Source: Sphingomonas radiodurans
Lineage (GTDB): Bacteria; Pseudomonadota; Alphaproteobacteria; Sphingomonadales; Sphingomonadaceae
Direction: 5' to 3'
Assembly: GCF_020866845.1 (NCBI RefSeq)
Contig: NZ_CP086594.1
Span: 2,386,001 to 2,450,000 of the forward strand
DNA length: 64,000 nt
Below the pieces are notes generated by a model that had not been told where the DNA came from, searched no databases, and saw only the letters and a list, made by a program, of their open reading frames with translations. This document shows, piece by piece, positions 37,265-48,917 of this stretch. The translations under genes were made by a program, and so were the position numbers. Each line of letters starts with the position of its first letter. Positions within the stretch are counted from its first letter, which is position 1.

Positions 37265-38883
37265 GCGCGGCGGTGGTAGCGTGGGCTGTCGAGGCGCTAG
37301 TCGCCTCTGCACTCCTTATCGCGTTGGTGCTGCTCGCGCGCGGCCCCGTCCGCCGCACGTTCGGCGCGCCGGTCGCTTATGCGCTATGGGCACTGCCGGT
37401 GCTCCGCCTCGCGCTGCCACCGCTGCCGCAGGGCGTGCGCGACAGCGTCGCCGCACCGCTCTCCAGCTCGTTTGTCGCGCCGCTCACGCAGGTCGGGCAG
37501 CAGGTCACGATCTTCATCGCCCCTGCTGCTGCCGACGGCGCCGCCGCGTCGCCCGTCCTCACCACAGGTACAGCCCTCGCCCTGCTGTGGGGGCTCGGCG
37601 CGGCGGCGTTCCTCGGCTGGCACCTCGTCGCGTACATCCGCTTCCGCCAGCGCCTGCTCGCGCGCGCTACGACCCTTGAGCTGGTCGATGGCGTCACAGT
37701 GGTCGAAAGCGCCGCCGCCACTGGCCCGCTCGCGTTCGGCATTGCCCGCCGCTACGTCGCTTTCCCGCGTGATTTCGCCGATCGCTACGACGCCGACGAG
37801 CGCCGCCTGGCGCTGGCGCACGAGCTTGGCCACCACGCCCGCGGCGATCTCGTAGCCAACTGGGTCGCACTGGCGGTGCTCGCACTGCACTGGTTTAATC
37901 CGCTCGCCTGGTACGCCTTCCGCGCGTTCCGCGCCGATCAGGAAATGGCCAACGACGCGCGTGTTCTCGCGCGGCTCGGCCGCGACGCGCGCCACGCGTA
38001 CGCCTGCGCGATCGTCAAGGCGGCGCACGGCGGCGCCATCGCAGCCGCGTGCCACCTCCACACCGTCGACGGCCTGAAAGGGCGATTGAAGATGCTCGGC
38101 CTGAACCGCATTTCGCGAACCCGCGCGCTGACCGGCATGGCAGCGGTGGCCGCCACCGGCATCGGCGCGCTGGCGCTGACTGCGTCGGGCACGCAAGCTG
38201 CGCAGAGCATGCGCAGCACGGTGGAAGATGCCGCCGCGGTGGCGCTCGCCCAGCCGATCGCGCAGACGGTTGCCGCACCTGCGCGGCCGGCCAAGGACGT
38301 CCGCGTCGAGATCGTCACCGACGGCAAGCGCCGCGTCTACAAGGGCGAGGAAGCCGCCGCCTGGATCGCCGCCAATCCGCCCCCCGTGCCGCCGGCACCG
38401 CCGGTTCCGCCGATGCCCTCGGTGCCGGGCGTCACGCCGGTCCCGCCAATTCCCCCGATCCCGCCGGTGCCCGCGACCGGACCCTATGTGAATACCGTCG
38501 TCGAAACCCGCGACGGCGAAACCCGCCACGTCTATGTCTCGGACGGGTCCGACCATGTCGCCGCGATGGTGCCCGAGGTGCGGTCCGCCAAATGTGGCGG
38601 CGACGGGGAACGCCCCGTTGTCATGCACGATGAGCAGGCCGGCAAGCGCCGCGTCACCATCTGCACCGACCGGATCGAGCGCACCACCGCACGAGCGGCG
38701 CAGGCGCGGGTGCAAGCCGAACAGGCTCGCCGCATCGCCATGACGAGCGCCGTCAGCGCAATCCGCGCCGCCCGCAACACGATCCGCACCAGTCGCAACC
38801 TCTCGCCAGAACAGCGCGATCACGCGCTCGATGGCCTCGATCGCGAGATCGAACGCGTGGAAGCCGAGCGCGAGGAGCAATAA
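37261..38883 (+). CDS. M56 family membrane metallopeptidase (BlaR1/MecR1-like)
   Basis: 540 residues. Transmembrane segments near 4-26, 38-58, 100-126 and 290-310. Zinc motif HELGHH at 187-192 in LALAHELGHHARGD. After the last membrane segment is a Pro-rich stretch (about 374-405, PPVPPAPPVPP type), then a Cys-containing segment and an Arg/Glu-rich coiled-coil tail. No penicillin-binding sensor domain, so it is not a classical beta-lactam receptor. The start overlaps the BlaI stop (ATGA). It likely cleaves the BlaI-type repressor on an envelope signal. Confidence 0.88.
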   Translation: MSAAVVAWAVEALVASALLIALVLLARGPVRRTFGAPVAYALWALPVLRLALPPLPQGVRDSVAAPLSSSFVAPLTQVGQQVTIFIAPAAADGAAASPVLTTGTALALLWGLGAAAFLGWHLVAYIRFRQRLLARATTLELVDGVTVVESAAATGPLAFGIARRYVAFPRDFADRYDADERRLALAHELGHHARGDLVANWVALAVLALHWFNPLAWYAFRAFRADQEMANDARVLARLGRDARHAYACAIVKAAHGGAIAAACHLHTVDGLKGRLKMLGLNRISRTRALTGMAAVAATGIGALALTASGTQAAQSMRSTVEDAAAVALAQPIAQTVAAPARPAKDVRVEIVTDGKRRVYKGEEAAAWIAANPPPVPPAPPVPPMPSVPGVTPVPPIPPIPPVPATGPYVNTVVETRDGETRHVYVSDGSDHVAAMVPEVRSAKCGGDGERPVVMHDEQAGKRRVTICTDRIERTTARAAQARVQAEQARRIAMTSAVSAIRAARNTIRTSRNLSPEQRDHALDGLDREIERVEAEREEQ

Positions 38884-38967
38884 CGCCCTCCGCCGTGCCG
38901 AGACTAGCCGGCACGACGACTGCACGTCTCCCTTGTCATCCCGGCTCCAACCGGCCATTTGCCCCGC

Positions 38968-39816
38968 ATGGACGCGCCGCCCACCGGTATTCCGATCCAG
39001 CTTGAACCGCTGGTCACGCGCGTGCTGGCGCCCAACGCCTCGGCGTACACCTACACCGGCACGCAGACGCATATCGTCGGCACGACCGATCTCGCGATCA
39101 TCGATCCCGGCCCGGCCGACGATGAGCACCACGCCGCGCTGCTGGCCGTCATCGCGGGCCGCCCAGTCACCGCGGTCGTCATTACGCATCACCATCGCGA
39201 TCACAGCCCCGGCGCCGCCCGGCTCAAGGCGGAGACGGGCGCACCGATCATCGGTGCCGCACCCTTCGCGCTGCAGGACGATGGCCCGCGCTCGGACGCC
39301 TCGTTCGATCATGATTACGCCCCCGATCGCGTGCTGGCCGAAGGCGACACGGTCGCCGGCAACGGCTGGACGCTCGAAGCGATCGCCACCCCCGGCCACA
39401 CGTCGAACCATCTCGCGTTGGCGCTGCTGGAGACGAAGGCGCTGTTCTCGGGCGATCACGTGATGGGCTGGGCGACCAGCGTCGTCTCGCCGCCCGACGG
39501 CGACATGACGCACTATATGGCGAGCCTCGACAAGCTGATCGAGCGCGACGACCGCGTCTATTATCCCGGCCACGGCGACCTGATCGAGAAGCCGCAGCGC
39601 CTCGTCCGCGGCCTGCTCGGCCATCGCAAGCAGCGCGAAGGGCAGATCCGCCGGCTGCTCGCGGCAGGGACGGGCGCGATCCCGGCGATGGTCGAAAAGA
39701 TGTACGTCGGCGTCGATCCGCGGCTGTATCCCGCTGCCGAGCGCTCGGTGCTGGCGCATCTGATCGATCTCGAACGGCGCGGGCTGGTGACGCACGTCGG
39801 CGACCATTGGCAATGA
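38968..39816 (+). CDS. MBL-fold metallo-hydrolase (LACTB2-like)
   Basis: 282 residues. Metal motif HHHRDH at 74-79, later TPGHTSNH and GDHVMGW supply further ligands. A winged-helix-like C-terminal region (PRLYPAAERSVLAHLIDLERRGLV) is typical of the LACTB2/glyoxalase-II-like branch. Likely hydrolyses a thioester, or acts on RNA as the animal homologue does. The ATG at 38968 was chosen. Followed by a coupled DUF4230 gene. Confidence 0.88.
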   Translation: MDAPPTGIPIQLEPLVTRVLAPNASAYTYTGTQTHIVGTTDLAIIDPGPADDEHHAALLAVIAGRPVTAVVITHHHRDHSPGAARLKAETGAPIIGAAPFALQDDGPRSDASFDHDYAPDRVLAEGDTVAGNGWTLEAIATPGHTSNHLALALLETKALFSGDHVMGWATSVVSPPDGDMTHYMASLDKLIERDDRVYYPGHGDLIEKPQRLVRGLLGHRKQREGQIRRLLAAGTGAIPAMVEKMYVGVDPRLYPAAERSVLAHLIDLERRGLVTHVGDHWQ

Positions 39817-40532
39817 ATGGTGACGCCCGACTAAAGAGCGGCGTCCTCATCGTCGCGATCACGGTCGGGCTGGCACTGACGATCGCGATCGGCGTCGCGA
39901 CCTATCTCGGCTACCGCTACGTGACCGACGAGCGGATGGTCTCGGTCGATCGGGACGGCAAGGCGACTGCTCAGGTCGTCGCCGCCACGCTGTTCGGCCG
40001 CAGCGACTTGCGCGTCGGGCGACTCTCCGGAACGGTGCAGGGGACCGCGGTGTCGAGCCGCCTGTGGGGGTGGTTGAACGCGACCCAGGTGGTCAAGGCG
40101 CCGTTCGAGGTGAATTACTTCGTGAACGTGTCGCAACTCGGCCCGCGGGATTTCGTGATGAACGACGCCGGCGACCGGATCGTTATCACCGTTCCCGACG
40201 TGACGATCGAGCGCCCGAATGTCGATCTCGCGCGCGCCAGCCTCAACGACGTGCAAGGCGCGTTCGTGTCGCGCGGCGCCATGGTGGAAATGGGCAGCAA
40301 GGTGGCAGCGAGCGCGCAGCGCGCGGCGTCGGATCGTGCCAATTCGCTTGAGAACCGCGCAAAGGCGCGGGACTATGCCCGCGCCGCGGTCGAGCGGCTG
40401 TTCACCGGCGCCTTGCGCGCGGCGCGCGTCGATGCGCAGGTTTCGGTGCGTTTCGCGGGCGATCCGTTGCCCAGTGGCGAGCGCTGGGACGTGAGCCGCA
40501 GTCTGGAAGAAGTATTAGGGACGAACCGGTAA
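39813..40532 (+). CDS. DUF4230 domain-containing membrane-anchored protein
   Basis: 239 residues. One N-terminal transmembrane segment (VLIVAITVGLALTIAIGVAT, 11-30) followed by a domain with the FEVNYFVNVSQLGPRDF and IVITVPDVTIERPNVD pattern of DUF4230. Function unknown. The topology suggests a periplasm-facing or extracytoplasmic domain. Its ATG overlaps the MBL stop (ATGA), so the two are coupled. Confidence 0.82.
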   Translation: MNGDARLKSGVLIVAITVGLALTIAIGVATYLGYRYVTDERMVSVDRDGKATAQVVAATLFGRSDLRVGRLSGTVQGTAVSSRLWGWLNATQVVKAPFEVNYFVNVSQLGPRDFVMNDAGDRIVITVPDVTIERPNVDLARASLNDVQGAFVSRGAMVEMGSKVAASAQRAASDRANSLENRAKARDYARAAVERLFTGALRAARVDAQVSVRFAGDPLPSGERWDVSRSLEEVLGTNR

Positions 40533-40660
40533 CGACGCGTCGCAAGTTTTCAAACAATTACGTCGGCGGCTAACTCTGCGTCGATACAAAATCGGGCCGA
40601 CGATATTCTCCCACGACACGTAATCTGCTAGGCACCAGCAATCGGGAAGGGGAGAATCCG

Positions 40661-41434
40661 ATGGCCACGATCGCAACATCACGCGCTGAAATCCGCGACG
40701 ATCGCGGGTTCTTCTATGTGCTCGCCATGGCAATGGCGCTCGCCAACGTCATCGGTTTCGGTACGCAGTTCGCAATGGGGCGGTCCAGCTTCGGCGCGCC
40801 CGCGCTCGTTCACTTCCATGCGCTCGTCTTCGTCGGCTGGGTCGGCTTTTTCGTGTTCCAGACGTGGCTCGTGTCGCATGGCCGCGTCGCGCAGCATCGT
40901 CGCATGGGCTGGATCGGCGCTGGATATGCGGCGGTGATGATCGTGATCGGGATCACCGCCACGGTCGCGATGGTCCGCGCCGGCCGCGCGCCCTTCTTCT
41001 TCCAGCCCGGCTATTTCCTGGTGATGAATTCGCTGGGCGTGCTTACCTTCGCCGGGCTGTTGTGGTGGGCGGTCGCGCTGCGGCGGCGCACCGAGTGGCA
41101 CCGCCGGATCGTGATTTGCGCGATGACCGCGATCATGGGGCCGGCGTTCGGGCGGATCGTTCCCGCGCCGCTGATCATCCCCTGGGCGGCGTGGGGGGTC
41201 TTCGCGGCGATGATGCTCTTTCCGATCGCGGGGGCGATTTACGATCTGCGACGACACGGGCGGGTGCATCCGGCATGGTGGGCCGGCATCGCGATCCTCG
41301 TCGGCATGCAGGTTACGATGGACGTGATCGCGGTGACACCGATCGGCACCGGGCTATATGCGATGGCGACCGCGGGTTCGCCCGGCGCCGCGATCGCGCC
41401 ACTCGCCTATCCGCCATTTCCACCGCTCTCTTGA
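40661..41434 (+). CDS. Integral membrane protein, possibly DUF2306-like
   Basis: 257 residues, about seven hydrophobic segments. Conserved-looking His residues in VHFHALVFVGWVGFFVFQTW and HGRVAQHRRMGWIG resemble membrane proteins of the DUF2306/cytochrome-b561-like type, where paired His may bind heme. GGAAGGGGAGAATCCG precedes the ATG. The 128 bp upstream hold the promoter. Function unknown. Confidence 0.72.
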   Translation: MATIATSRAEIRDDRGFFYVLAMAMALANVIGFGTQFAMGRSSFGAPALVHFHALVFVGWVGFFVFQTWLVSHGRVAQHRRMGWIGAGYAAVMIVIGITATVAMVRAGRAPFFFQPGYFLVMNSLGVLTFAGLLWWAVALRRRTEWHRRIVICAMTAIMGPAFGRIVPAPLIIPWAAWGVFAAMMLFPIAGAIYDLRRHGRVHPAWWAGIAILVGMQVTMDVIAVTPIGTGLYAMATAGSPGAAIAPLAYPPFPPLS

Positions 41435-41465
41435 TCGCGCGCGCGCGCCGGGCCATCTGCCGCGC

Positions 41466-42464
41466 ATGGAACAGCCGCAAAACCTGAAGGGCGTCAACAT
41501 CCGCGCCGAGATCGATCGCCTCCGCAAGGAGCGCAACGCGGTGATCCTCGCGCATTATTACCAGAAGCCCGAGATCCAGGACATTGCGGACTTCGTCGGC
41601 GACAGTCTCGATCTGTCGCGCAAGGCCCAGGCGACCGACGCCGACGTGATCGCCTTCTGCGGCGTGCGCTTCATGGCCGAGACCGCGAAGATCCTCTCAC
41701 CCCAGAAGATCGTGATCCTGCCTGACATGGACGCCGGTTGCAGCCTAGAGGACAGCTGCCCGCCCGACCAGTTCGCCGCCTTCCGCAAGCAGCATCCCGA
41801 CGCAATCGCGCTGACGTACATCAACTGCTCCGCCGCGGTGAAGGCGCTCTCGGACGTGATCGTCACCTCGTCGTCGGCGGAGAAGATCCTGTCGCAAATC
41901 CCCAAGGATCAGCCGATCATCTTCGGCCCCGATCGAAATCTGGGCGGCTATCTCGCGCGCAAGACCGGACGTGATCTCATCCTGTGGCCCGGCGTGTGCA
42001 TCGTCCACGAGGCGTTCAGCGAGACCGAGCTGCTGAAGCTCAAGGCGCAGCACCCCGGCGCGCCCGTCGCCGCGCACCCCGAATGCCCCGCGGTGATCCT
42101 CGACCACGCCGATTACGTCGGCTCGACCAGCGGCATCCTTGCCTATGCGAACGACTTCGCCGGCGACACGCTGATCGTCGCGACCGAGCCGCACATCATC
42201 CACCAGATGGAAAAGGCGCTGCCGAACAAGCATTTCATCGGCGCGCCCGGCGCCGACGGCAACTGCAACTGCAACATCTGCCCGTACATGGCGCTCAACA
42301 CGATGGAGAAGCTCTACGTCGCGCTGCGTGACTTGCAGCCGCGGATCGAGATGGACGAGGAACTCCGCCTCGGCGCCAAGAAGAGCCTCGATGCGATGCT
42401 CGCCATGGCGAGCGGTACGGTAGGGTTGGGCGATCTCGGACCCGCGCGGGTGACGGGGGATTAA
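41466..42464 (+). CDS. nadA: Quinolinate synthase A
   Basis: 332 residues. AHYYQKPEIQDIADFVGDSL near the N-terminus, DAGCSLEDSC, NCSAAVKA, HPEC and the Cys-rich NCNCNICPYM match NadA, which carries one [4Fe-4S] cluster and condenses iminoaspartate with DHAP in NAD synthesis. nadB and nadC are not next to it. The ATG at 41466 was taken because longer frames add nothing like family sequence. Convergent with glmM. Confidence 0.96.
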   Translation: MEQPQNLKGVNIRAEIDRLRKERNAVILAHYYQKPEIQDIADFVGDSLDLSRKAQATDADVIAFCGVRFMAETAKILSPQKIVILPDMDAGCSLEDSCPPDQFAAFRKQHPDAIALTYINCSAAVKALSDVIVTSSSAEKILSQIPKDQPIIFGPDRNLGGYLARKTGRDLILWPGVCIVHEAFSETELLKLKAQHPGAPVAAHPECPAVILDHADYVGSTSGILAYANDFAGDTLIVATEPHIIHQMEKALPNKHFIGAPGADGNCNCNICPYMALNTMEKLYVALRDLQPRIEMDEELRLGAKKSLDAMLAMASGTVGLGDLGPARVTGD

Positions 42465-42472
42465 CCTCCTTC

Positions 42473-42555
42473 GTCACTCCGGCCTTGAGCCGGGGTCCCG
42501 CTGTCTTCTTCAAGGCCGAAGAAGAAGCGGGACCCCGGGTCGAGCCCGGGGTGAC
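42473..42555. repeat. gtcaccccgg palindrome, copy C
   Basis: Left gtcactccggccttgagccg, right cgggtcgagcccggggtgac, inner ggtcccgct/agcgggacc and a loop with cttcttcaaggccgaagaag that forms its own small hairpin. Nine bases after nadA stop, two bases before glmM stop, between convergent genes. Confidence 0.9.
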
Positions 42556-42557
42556 AG

Positions 42558-43898
42558 TTAAGCCGCCGCGCGCACCGCATCGCAAATGCGGTCCACCACC
42601 GCCTCCACCTGCGCGGCGTCATCCCCCTCGGCCATCACCCGGATCACCGGCTCGGTGCCCGACGGGCGAATCACCAGCCGCCCGTTGCCCGAAAGCTCCG
42701 CCTCCGCCGCCGCGATGATGTCGCGGACGCTGGCGGCCTCCAGCGGCTTGCCACCGCGCGCATATTTCACGTTCTTGAGCAATTGCGGCAGCGGCTCGAA
42801 GCGGTGCAGCACCTCGCTCGCCGGCGCGCCCGTGCGCTGTACTTCGGCCAGGATCTGCAGCGCTGCGACCAGCCCGTCGCCCGTCGTGCCGTAATCCGAC
42901 AGGATGATGTGCCCCGATTGCTCGCCGCCCACGTTGAACCCGCGCGCGCGCATCGCCTCGAGCACATAACGATCGCCGACCGACGTGCGCACCAGACCCA
43001 GCCCCTGCGCCGCGAGATGCCGTTCGAGCCCCAGGTTCGACATCACCGTCGCCACCAGTCCGCCACCCGCCAGTCGTCCGCGCCGCGCAAAACTGGTGGC
43101 GATCGTCGCCATCAACTGGTCGCCATCGACGACGCGGCCCTTCTCATCGACCACGATCAGCCGATCGGCATCGCCGTCCAACGCAATGCCGATCGCCGCG
43201 CCGCTCGCCACCACCGTGTCCGACAAGGTCTGTGGCGCGGTCGATCCGACACGGTCGTTGATGTTCTTGCCGTTCGGCTCGACGCCGATCGCGACAACCT
43301 CGGCGCCCAACTCCCACAGCGCGGACGGCGCCACCTGATACGCCGCGCCGTTCGCGCAATCGATCACCACCTTGAGCCCGTCGAGCCGCAGGTCCGCCGG
43401 AAAGGTTGATTTGGCGAAATGGATGTAGCGCCCGCGCGCATCCTCCACGCGGCGCGCACGGCCGATGTCGCCAGCCGGGGCGAGCGCGATCTCGCCGTCG
43501 ATCAGCGTCTCGATCGCGATCTCCGCCTCGTCGGAAAGCTTGTACCCGTCGGGCCCGAACAGCTTGATGCCATTGTCCGCGAACGGATTGTGGCTGGCCG
43601 AAATCATCACCCCGATGTCGGCGCGCATCGATTGCGTCAGCATCGCCACCGCTGGCGTCGGCATCGGGCCGACCAGCACCACGTCCATCCCCACGGCAGT
43701 GAACCCGGCGACCAGTGCATTTTCGAGCATATAGCCCGACAGCCGCGTGTCCTTGCCGATCACCACCCGGTGGCGATGATCGCCGCGCACGAAATAGGCG
43801 CCCGCCGCCATGCCGACCTTCATCGCCATCTCGGCCGTCATCGGCGCGATGTTGGTCAGCCCGCGGATGCCGTCGGTGCCGAAATATTTGCGTGCCAC
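42558..43898 (-). CDS. glmM: Phosphoglucosamine mutase
   Basis: 446 residues, family-standard length. Start GTG at 43898 giving (M)[12 protein letters not shown], with ACGGAGAAG before it. Active-site phosphoserine Ser102 in [13 protein letters not shown], metal loop DGDADR, sugar loop GGEQSGHI and phosphate loop [10 protein letters not shown] are all present. It converts glucosamine-6-P to glucosamine-1-P for peptidoglycan and LPS. No folP or ftsH lies beside it here. Confidence 0.97.
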   Translation of the reverse strand: MARKYFGTDGIRGLTNIAPMTAEMAMKVGMAAGAYFVRGDHRHRVVIGKDTRLSGYMLENALVAGFTAVGMDVVLVGPMPTPAVAMLTQSMRADIGVMISASHNPFADNGIKLFGPDGYKLSDEAEIAIETLIDGEIALAPAGDIGRARRVEDARGRYIHFAKSTFPADLRLDGLKVVIDCANGAAYQVAPSALWELGAEVVAIGVEPNGKNINDRVGSTAPQTLSDTVVASGAAIGIALDGDADRLIVVDEKGRVVDGDQLMATIATSFARRGRLAGGGLVATVMSNLGLERHLAAQGLGLVRTSVGDRYVLEAMRARGFNVGGEQSGHIILSDYGTTGDGLVAALQILAEVQRTGAPASEVLHRFEPLPQLLKNVKYARGGKPLEAASVRDIIAAAEAELSGNGRLVIRPSGTEPVIRVMAEGDDAAQVEAVVDRICDAVRAAA

Positions 43899-44023
43899 GC
43901 CGCTTCTCCGTTGCGTCGAATCCCGTTCCGGCATCCATCTTGCCGCAAAACGTTGAACATTCGCTCTTGCCGATTGCCCGGACGCGGAACAAGCCCACGG
44001 TTGTGTTGCTTGTGAAGGGCCCG

Positions 44024-46281
<2,258 letters not shown>

Positions 46282-46294
46282 ACCTAGCAATGCC

Positions 46295-46376
46295 GTCACC
46301 CCGGACTTGATCCGGGGTCCCGCTTCTTTTGCTGCCGTCCGAACAAAGCGGGACCCCGGCTCAGGGCCGGGGTGAC
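46295..46376. repeat. gtcaccccgg palindrome, copy D
   Basis: Left gtcaccccggacttgatccg, right ggctcagggccggggtgac. Lies 13 bases after the aldo/keto reductase stop and 15 before the MpaB-like stop, between convergent genes. Confidence 0.9.
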
Positions 46377-46391
46377 GGCGTTTTACTCAAG

Positions 46392-47228
46392 TCAACGCCG
46401 CGCCAGCGCCCACCGCAGCACATTGCTCATCCCGCGCGCGCCAAGCCGCACCGCCGGCCGCGCCAGTGCTGAGGGCGCCCGTCCATGCATCGCCGCGGCC
46501 CACGGCGGCAGCAGATCGAGCCCCGCCGGTGCGATGATCGCCAGCGCCGCGCCATTCGTCGGGTCGGGCCCGGTCGCGAGCAGCGCATTCGCCACTTCTT
46601 GCGTCCGCGCATCGAAGCGCAACTCGGGGCGGACGGCGCGATAATAGGCCTCAACCTCACGCCGCGTCTCGGGCACGTCGCGCGCGCCCAGTCGGCGCGC
46701 GATCGTCGCAGTCTCCGCGAAGTAACGGTCCTGTTCGGCGCCCGTAACCGCCGGATCGCGATATCGCAGATAGCCGCGCAGGAAGCTGTCGACCTCGGCG
46801 ACATGCACCCAGGTCAGCAAGGCGGGATCGTTGGCATCATAGCGTGTGCCGTCGGGCAGGGCGCCCGATACGTGATTGTGGATCGACCGCACGCGTCCGA
46901 TCGCGCCCTCGGCGGCGGTAGTGCTGCCGAAGGTCGTCACCGAGATGAATTGCGCGGTACGGCGTAGCCGGCCCAGCCGGTCGCGACGAAAATCGCTATG
47001 GTCCCAGATCCCCGCCAGCGCGAGCGGGTGGAGCATCTGCAACAGCAGCGCCGAAACGCCACCAATCATCATTGCGGAAAAATCGCCATGGATCCGCCAG
47101 GCCGCGGAGCCGGGGCCGAACAGCCCATCGTCGCCGGGCGGCCGCGACAGGTCAATCTCGCCCGAGCCGACGAGCGCACGGATGCGCCCGCCGAGTGCCG
47201 CGCGAAGGTCGGGCAGCAAGCTGGCCAC
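46392..47228 (-). CDS. MpaB-like oxygenase (DUF2236)
   Basis: 278 residues. AWRIHGDFSAMMIGGVSALL, LHPLALAGIWDHS and LLTWVHVAEVDSFLRGY match the DUF2236 family, which includes heme-b proteins such as latex-clearing protein and MpaB, with His/Arg residues around the heme. Substrate unknown. It lies just downstream of mucR on the same strand (23 bp), so co-transcription with it is possible. Confidence 0.85.
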   Translation of the reverse strand: MASLLPDLRAALGGRIRALVGSGEIDLSRPPGDDGLFGPGSAAWRIHGDFSAMMIGGVSALLLQMLHPLALAGIWDHSDFRRDRLGRLRRTAQFISVTTFGSTTAAEGAIGRVRSIHNHVSGALPDGTRYDANDPALLTWVHVAEVDSFLRGYLRYRDPAVTGAEQDRYFAETATIARRLGARDVPETRREVEAYYRAVRPELRFDARTQEVANALLATGPDPTNGAALAIIAPAGLDLLPPWAAAMHGRAPSALARPAVRLGARGMSNVLRWALARR

Positions 47229-47251
47229 CCGACGCCTCCGCGCCTGCTCCC

Positions 47252-47764
47252 TTACTCTTCGCTAGCGGCGGCGGCGGCCGGCTTGCGGCCGCGCTTTGCC
47301 GGTGCCGCGGCCTCGGTGGCTTCGGCGCCCTTGCGCATCATGCCGGGCTTGCGGCCCAAGCCGATCTTCTTCGCCATCGCGCGCCGCGCCTCGGAATAGC
47401 TTTCGGCAACCATCGGATAATCCGACTTCAGGCCATAACGCTGGCGATATTCCTGCGGGCTCAGGCCGTGGCCGGCAAGGTGACGACGCAAGGTCTTGTA
47501 AGGCTTGCCGTCTATCATCGAGATGATGTGATCCTTCGAGGCAAGCGACTTGCGCACCGACACGGCGGGCGAATAGTCACCGGCAGGCTCTTCGGTCGTG
47601 GTGGAGATACCCGTGGTCGTCAGCTGATTTACCGCCTCATGCATCTTCTGCAGGAACCCCGGCACCTCGTCGCTCGACGCGCGCGTGTTGGGGTTGGACA
47701 GCCATGCGATCGTGAGTTCGGTGGCGAGTTCGACCGCGTTGGTATCGACGGTATCTTCAATCAT
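47252..47764 (-). CDS. MucR/Ros family transcriptional regulator lacking the zinc cysteine
   Basis: 170 residues. The conserved core IDGKPYKTLRRHLAGHGLSP and YPMVAESYSEARRAMAKKIG is typical. Where family members have Cys (ICLEDG) this one has Ser82 (IISMIDG), so the ligand set would be Ser82, Asp85, His95, His99. Such zinc-less members are known in Mesorhizobium and still bind AT-rich DNA. The C-terminal Ala/Lys tail (KRGRKPAAAAA) is AT-hook-like. The AT-rich 240 bp upstream are a likely site of autoregulation. Confidence 0.88.
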   Translation of the reverse strand: MIEDTVDTNAVELATELTIAWLSNPNTRASSDEVPGFLQKMHEAVNQLTTTGISTTTEEPAGDYSPAVSVRKSLASKDHIISMIDGKPYKTLRRHLAGHGLSPQEYRQRYGLKSDYPMVAESYSEARRAMAKKIGLGRKPGMMRKGAEATEAAAPAKRGRKPAAAAASEE

Positions 47765-48005
47765 GCGACGTTCCTTTTACTTTTTTGTTGCCATAGCAAG
47801 TCGGTTTTGTGCGTCAACCGTCGATGTTAGGCTCCGCAATCTTTTGCTACGAACCCAATTTGCTCATCCTCAAACTCCTGCATTTGATGTTTCGTTGCAT
47901 TTCAATCTATTCTGCCGTTCATCTGGCATTAACTTACAGAATACTGCTGATCTACATCACAATGCGTCCTCGCCATCGTTAGCGCAGGCCGATATCGCGG
48001 CCCGC
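47765..48005. promoter_or_regulatory. AT-rich divergent intergenic region between mucR and the EamA gene
   Basis: Noticeably richer in A/T than the rest of the window, with T-runs such as ccttttacttttttgttgcc (on plus) and many TpA steps. MucR-type proteins prefer AT-rich DNA with TA steps, so this is a likely control region for both genes. No gene is seen in it, although a plus-strand frame passes through. Confidence 0.45.
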
Positions 48006-48917
48006 ATGATCCACGGCTCGTCCTCAAAATCCCTGTCGGTTGGCATGGCCTTTTTCGTCGCCGCGATCGGGATCGGGCTGTTCTCGATCATGGATGCGGT
48101 GATGAAGGGGCTGGTGCTCGCGATCGGCGTCTACAACACGATGCTGTGGCGGATGGTCGGCAATGTCGCGCTCGGCACGGTGGCATGGGGCGCGATCGGT
48201 TATCGCCGGCCGTCGCGGCGCGCGATGCTGCTGCATGTGGCGCGCGGCATCGTCGGCGGCGCGATGGCGCTGCTGTTCTTCTGGGGACTTGCGCGCGTGC
48301 CGATGGCGCAAGCAATCGCGCTGTCGTACATCGCGCCGCTGCTGGCGTTGCTCCTCGCCGCGCGCTGGCTGAAGGAACATGTCTCGCGCCGCACGATCTG
48401 GGCAGCGTTCGCGGCCAGTTTCGGGATTGCGACGATCTTCATCGGCCAGTCGCGCGCGGCGCTCGGGCCCGAGGCGTTTGCGGGCGCGCTGGCAGTGCTT
48501 GCCTCGGCCGTCCTCTACGCGGTGAATCTGATCCTCGCGCGGCTGCAATCGCTCGCCGCGCGCCCGGCGGAAACGGCGTGTCTCCAGTCGCTGGTGATCC
48601 TGCTGATGCTGGGCTGTGCCGCACCATGGCTCGCCGCTCTGCCGCCCGCCGAAACGCTGGCGCCGCTCGCGCTCGCGGCGGGGCTCGCGTTCGTCTCGAT
48701 GATGCTGCTTTCCTGGGCGTACGCGCACGGCGAGGCGGGCTATCTCGCGATGACCGAATATACTTCGTTCGTGTACGCTGCGGTGCTCGGCTTTGTGATC
48801 TTCGGTGAGCGCGTGTCGCTCTACACGTTCATCGGCGCAGTCGTGATCGTCGCCGCCTGCGTCTATGCTGCGCGCCGCCGCGACATCGCCGCGCAAAGCC
48901 TGGAGCATGCCGCATGA
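48006..48917 (+). CDS. EamA/DMT superfamily transporter
   Basis: 303 residues with ten predicted membrane segments in two EamA repeats (GLFSIMDAVMKGLVLAIG and MTEYTSFVYAAVLGFVIFGE are typical). It exports or imports small metabolites, substrate unknown. The ATG at 48006 was taken because the hydrophobic repeat begins soon after and the upstream sequence is the AT-rich intergenic region. Stop overlaps the GNAT start (ATGA). Confidence 0.9.
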   Translation: MIHGSSSKSLSVGMAFFVAAIGIGLFSIMDAVMKGLVLAIGVYNTMLWRMVGNVALGTVAWGAIGYRRPSRRAMLLHVARGIVGGAMALLFFWGLARVPMAQAIALSYIAPLLALLLAARWLKEHVSRRTIWAAFAASFGIATIFIGQSRAALGPEAFAGALAVLASAVLYAVNLILARLQSLAARPAETACLQSLVILLMLGCAAPWLAALPPAETLAPLALAAGLAFVSMMLLSWAYAHGEAGYLAMTEYTSFVYAAVLGFVIFGERVSLYTFIGAVVIVAACVYAARRRDIAAQSLEHAA

